From positions 860,921 through 924,920 of the forward strand of contig CM001438.1 in the NCBI GenBank assembly GCA_000244995.1: a DNA stretch of 64,000 nt, in the 5' to 3' direction. The position numbers were made by a program, and so were the translations under genes. The DNA is from Burkholderiales bacterium JOSHI_001 (GTDB lineage Bacteria > Pseudomonadota > Gammaproteobacteria > Burkholderiales > Burkholderiaceae_C). The notes under the pieces are model-generated. The model ran no database searches and was not told the origin of the DNA. It saw nothing but the letters and a program-made list of their open reading frames with translations. Position 1 is the first letter of the stretch. Each line of letters begins with the position of its first letter. Of this stretch, positions 61,910 to 64,000 are shown piece by piece.

Positions 61910-63193
61910 ATGATCGCAAGACGTGAATGGATGCTGGGCGGGGCTTCTTTGGCGGCCCTGGCGGCAATGTCCGGCTGTGCCGGCGTGAACGCGCCCCTGC
62001 CCACCCGCACCCGCGTGCTGGTGGTGGGCGGTGGCTTCGGCGGCGCCACCGCGGCCAAGTACCTGCGCCTGTTTTCCGACCAGAAGGTGGAGGTGGTGCT
62101 GGTGGAGCCCAACGCGGCCTTCATCAGCTGCCCCTTGAGCAACCTGGTGCTGGGCGGCAGCAGCACCCTGGGTGACATCACCCGCGGCTACGACGGCCTG
62201 TCAGCGCGCCACGGCGTGCGGGTGGTGAAGGACATGGTCTCGGCCATCGACCCCGAACGCCGCGTGGCCACGCTGGCCAGCGGCCCCACCATCGCCTACG
62301 ACCGGCTGATCCTGGCCCCGGGCATCGACATGGTGTGGGACAGCGTGCAGGGCCTGCGCGCCGCCAACGCCGAAGGCCGCATCCTGCAGGCCTGGAAGGC
62401 CGGCGCCGAGACCGCCGCGCTCCGCCGCCAGCTGGAGGCCATGCCCGACGGCGGCGTGTTCGCCATCACCATCCCCGAGGCGCCCTACCGCTGCCCGCCC
62501 GGGCCCTATGAACGTGCCTGCCAGGTGGCCAGCTACTTCAAGGCCGCCAAGCCGCGTTCCAAGGTGCTGATCCTGGACGCCAACCCGGACGTCACGTCCA
62601 AGCCCGCGCTGTTCAAGAAGGTGTGGGCCGACCAGTACGCCGGCATCGTGGAATACCGCCCGCAGCACAAGGCGGTGGCGGTGGACGCCAAGACCAGCAC
62701 CGTGAAGTTCGAGGTGCAGGACGATGTGAAGGCCGACGTGCTGAATGTGCTGCCCACCATGCGGGCCGGCCTCGTGGCCCAGCAGGCCGGGCTGGCCAAC
62801 AAGAACGCGCGCTGGTGCGGGGTGAAATACCTCAGCTTTGAATCCGAGGTGGCACCGGGCATCCACGTCATTGGCGACAGCATCCAGGTGGCGCCCGCCA
62901 TGCCCAAGAGCGCGCACATGGCCAACAGCCACGCCAAGGTGGCGGCCGCCGCGGTGGTGGCGCAGCTGGCCGGCTGGCCGCTGAACCCGGCGCCCATGCT
63001 CACCAACACCTGCTACAGCTTCACCGACGCGCGCAACGTGGTGCACGTGGCCAGCGTGCACGCCTACGACGCGGCGGAGGCCACCTTCAAGACCGTGCCC
63101 GGCTCGGGCGGGCTGTCCACTGCGCCGAACGAGCGCGAGGGCGAATTCGCCTGGAACTGGGCCCGCACGATCTGGGCAGACTCGCTGGCCTGA
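61910..63193 (+). CDS. fccB: Flavocytochrome c sulfide dehydrogenase flavoprotein subunit
   Basis: A 427-residue periplasmic flavoprotein. The N-terminus MIARREWMLGGASLAALAAM has a twin-arginine-like signal (RREWML), fitting export of a folded FAD protein. The FAD motif is VLVVGGGFGGATAAKYLR (about 35-52). Other features are FISCPLSNLVLGGSS, the Cys-containing PYRCPPGPYERA and RWCGVKYLSF (in FccB two cysteines form the redox-active disulfide), and a C-terminal FccB-type domain (NTCYSFTDARNVVHVASVHA). It oxidises sulfide to sulfur or polysulfide, passing electrons to the FccA cytochrome encoded before it. No sox gene is nearby. Confidence 0.92.
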   Translation: MIARREWMLGGASLAALAAMSGCAGVNAPLPTRTRVLVVGGGFGGATAAKYLRLFSDQKVEVVLVEPNAAFISCPLSNLVLGGSSTLGDITRGYDGLSARHGVRVVKDMVSAIDPERRVATLASGPTIAYDRLILAPGIDMVWDSVQGLRAANAEGRILQAWKAGAETAALRRQLEAMPDGGVFAITIPEAPYRCPPGPYERACQVASYFKAAKPRSKVLILDANPDVTSKPALFKKVWADQYAGIVEYRPQHKAVAVDAKTSTVKFEVQDDVKADVLNVLPTMRAGLVAQQAGLANKNARWCGVKYLSFESEVAPGIHVIGDSIQVAPAMPKSAHMANSHAKVAAAAVVAQLAGWPLNPAPMLTNTCYSFTDARNVVHVASVHAYDAAEATFKTVPGSGGLSTAPNEREGEFAWNWARTIWADSLA

Positions 63194-63313
63194 TGGTCCG
63201 GGATCAAGCCGCTGCCAGGGGTTTACCCGGGTACGGCATGGTCCTTGCGAACCGGTCCCCCGGGTTCGTCCTTCGCCCATGCCGGGGGTGCATGCCGCCA
63301 CGCCACATGTGCA

Positions 63314-63342
63314 TTGGCGGAGTTCGACCCAAAACCGATACA
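63314..63342 (+). promoter_or_regulatory. Candidate sigma-70 promoter for the ABC substrate-binding gene
   Basis: TTGGCG (63314-63319), a 17-bp spacer and GATACA (63337-63342), in the 272-bp gap after fccB. The gene starts 124 bp downstream, which leaves room for a leader. No terminator with a T run was found after fccB. Confidence 0.45.
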
Positions 63343-63465
63343 GTCCGCCCCCAGTCACTGCGCCGGGCCACCGCCCGGGTCTGCGGGCAAACGCCGACAT
63401 CGCGCCCGGCCAACCCGGGCGTTGATGGGCGACCCCTCACCCTACCAACTCAAGGAGTTGTCTGC

Positions 63466-64000
63466 ATGAAGAAGACCCTCGTACTGGCCTCGCTGCTGGC
63501 GGCCGCCGGCCTGGCACAAGCCGACGACACGCTCAAGAAGATCAAGGACAGCGGCAGCGCCACCATGGGCGTGCGTGAATCCTCGGGCGCCTTGTCCTAC
63601 ACCCTGGGCGACGGCAAGTTCGCCGGCTACCACGTGGAAATCTGCTCGCGCGTGCTGGCCGATGTGCAGAAGCAACTCGGCCTGCCCAAGCTGGATGTGA
63701 AGTACCAGGTGGTCACCTCGCAGAACCGCATTCCGCTGGTGCAGAACGGCACCGTGGACATTGAATGCGGCTCCACCACCAACAACGCCACCCGCCAGAA
63801 GGACGTGTCCTTCGCCGTCACCACCTACGTGGAAGAAGTGCGCATTGCGGTCAAGGCCAACTCGGGCATCACCAGCATCGCCCAGCTGAACGGCAAGAAG
63901 GTGGCCACCACCACCGGCACCACCTCGGTGCAACTGCTGCGCAAGCACGAGAAGGGCACCGGCGTGAACTTCGACGAAGTGTTCGGCAAGGACCACGCCG
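63466..64000 (+). CDS. Amino-acid ABC transporter substrate-binding protein (partial, runs off the window)
   Basis: The first 178 codons are in the window. A signal peptide (1 to about 19, MKKTLVLASLLAAAGLAQAD) is followed by a type-3 periplasmic binding fold: TLKKIKDSGSATMGVRESSG, YHVEICSRVLADVQKQLG, QNRIPLVQNGTVDIECGSTT, RQKDVSFAVTTYVEEVRIAV, ITSIAQLNGKKVATTTGTTS. The ECGSTTNNATRQ segment is typical of the glutamate/aspartate-binding GltI/GluB group. An aaggag Shine-Dalgarno lies 8 nt upstream of ATG 63466. The permease and ATPase genes would be expected downstream, outside the window. Confidence 0.9.
   Translation, partial: MKKTLVLASLLAAAGLAQADDTLKKIKDSGSATMGVRESSGALSYTLGDGKFAGYHVEICSRVLADVQKQLGLPKLDVKYQVVTSQNRIPLVQNGTVDIECGSTTNNATRQKDVSFAVTTYVEEVRIAVKANSGITSIAQLNGKKVATTTGTTSVQLLRKHEKGTGVNFDEVFGKDHA

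Noticed and set aside
63194-63465. Possible small RNA or riboswitch in the gap before the ABC substrate-binding gene
   Set aside because: No conserved aptamer pattern or independent terminator was seen; a sigma-70-like promoter explains the gap well enough.

Overview
The window looks like a chromosomal segment of a high-GC betaproteobacterium of the order Burkholderiales, with a Rubrivivax/Leptothrix/Ideonella-like gene repertoire. This rests on the strong G/C third-position bias, typical gene pairs (argS-SPOR protein-dsbA, lptA-lptB-rpoN), a PEP-CTERM protein, a malate synthase G and a large polar-flagellate type chemotaxis locus. The genus cannot be fixed from sequence reading alone. I saw no rRNA, tRNA, CRISPR array, insertion sequence or prophage gene. 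Most of the window is ordinary chromosomal backbone.

Layout. 1-2155: the end of pntA, then pntB (proton-pumping transhydrogenase) and a small beta-barrel-like secreted protein. 2156-6653 (minus strand): a PEP-CTERM protein, a second secreted protein and a 941-residue SARP/BTAD-type regulator with an NTPase domain; the two secreted-protein genes share an upstream 15-bp motif. 6890-10541: fadD, a hypothetical protein, rsmE and a YidB-like protein. 10632-18323 (minus): rlmL, rpoN, lptB, lptA, dsbA, a SPOR-domain protein and argS. 18498-24877: a Ser/Thr kinase fused to a cyclic-nucleotide-binding-like domain, a PsiF-like protein, a LysR regulator divergent from a haloacid-dehalogenase gene, malate synthase G and a CZB-domain protein. 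24921-34439: small stress-type proteins (DksA-like, eRF1-like), a geranylgeranyl-reductase-like flavoprotein, a YafJ-type amidotransferase, an epimerase-like protein, an SRAP protein, an alpha/beta hydrolase with metY, a CBS-domain protein and aroC.

34441-47584 (minus) is a long, tightly packed chemotaxis operon. In transcription order it holds a small receptor, cheY, a second CheY-like receiver, a STAS protein, cheA, an Aer-like triple-PAS receptor, a poly-HAMP receptor with a candidate C-terminal docking pentapeptide, cheW, cheR, cheD and cheB. Its order resembles the Pseudomonas aeruginosa Che2 (F7) system. Two further receptors (47921-52431, plus strand) diverge from it. The 336-bp divergent intergenic region carries two exact copies of the sigma-28 (FliA) -10 box GCCGATAA, one facing each way, so both units are probably in the flagellar regulon.

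52558-57931: an RND efflux adaptor and pump plus an AEC-family carrier. 57968-61544: proA, queC, a divergent LemA-like protein and an unknown protein. 61565-63193: a monoheme cytochrome and a flavocytochrome c sulfide dehydrogenase flavoprotein (fccA/fccB). The window ends inside a polar amino-acid ABC transporter substrate-binding protein.

The most interesting items are the SARP-like regulator with its repeated upstream motif, the F7-like chemotaxis operon with an inserted receiver/STAS pair and divergent FliA promoters, the receptor architectures (three tandem 90-residue modules; a Cache domain placed after the signalling domain), the kinase/cNMP fusion, an epimerase-like protein that lacks the usual catalytic lysine, and a strong G-quadruplex motif upstream of the SRAP gene.
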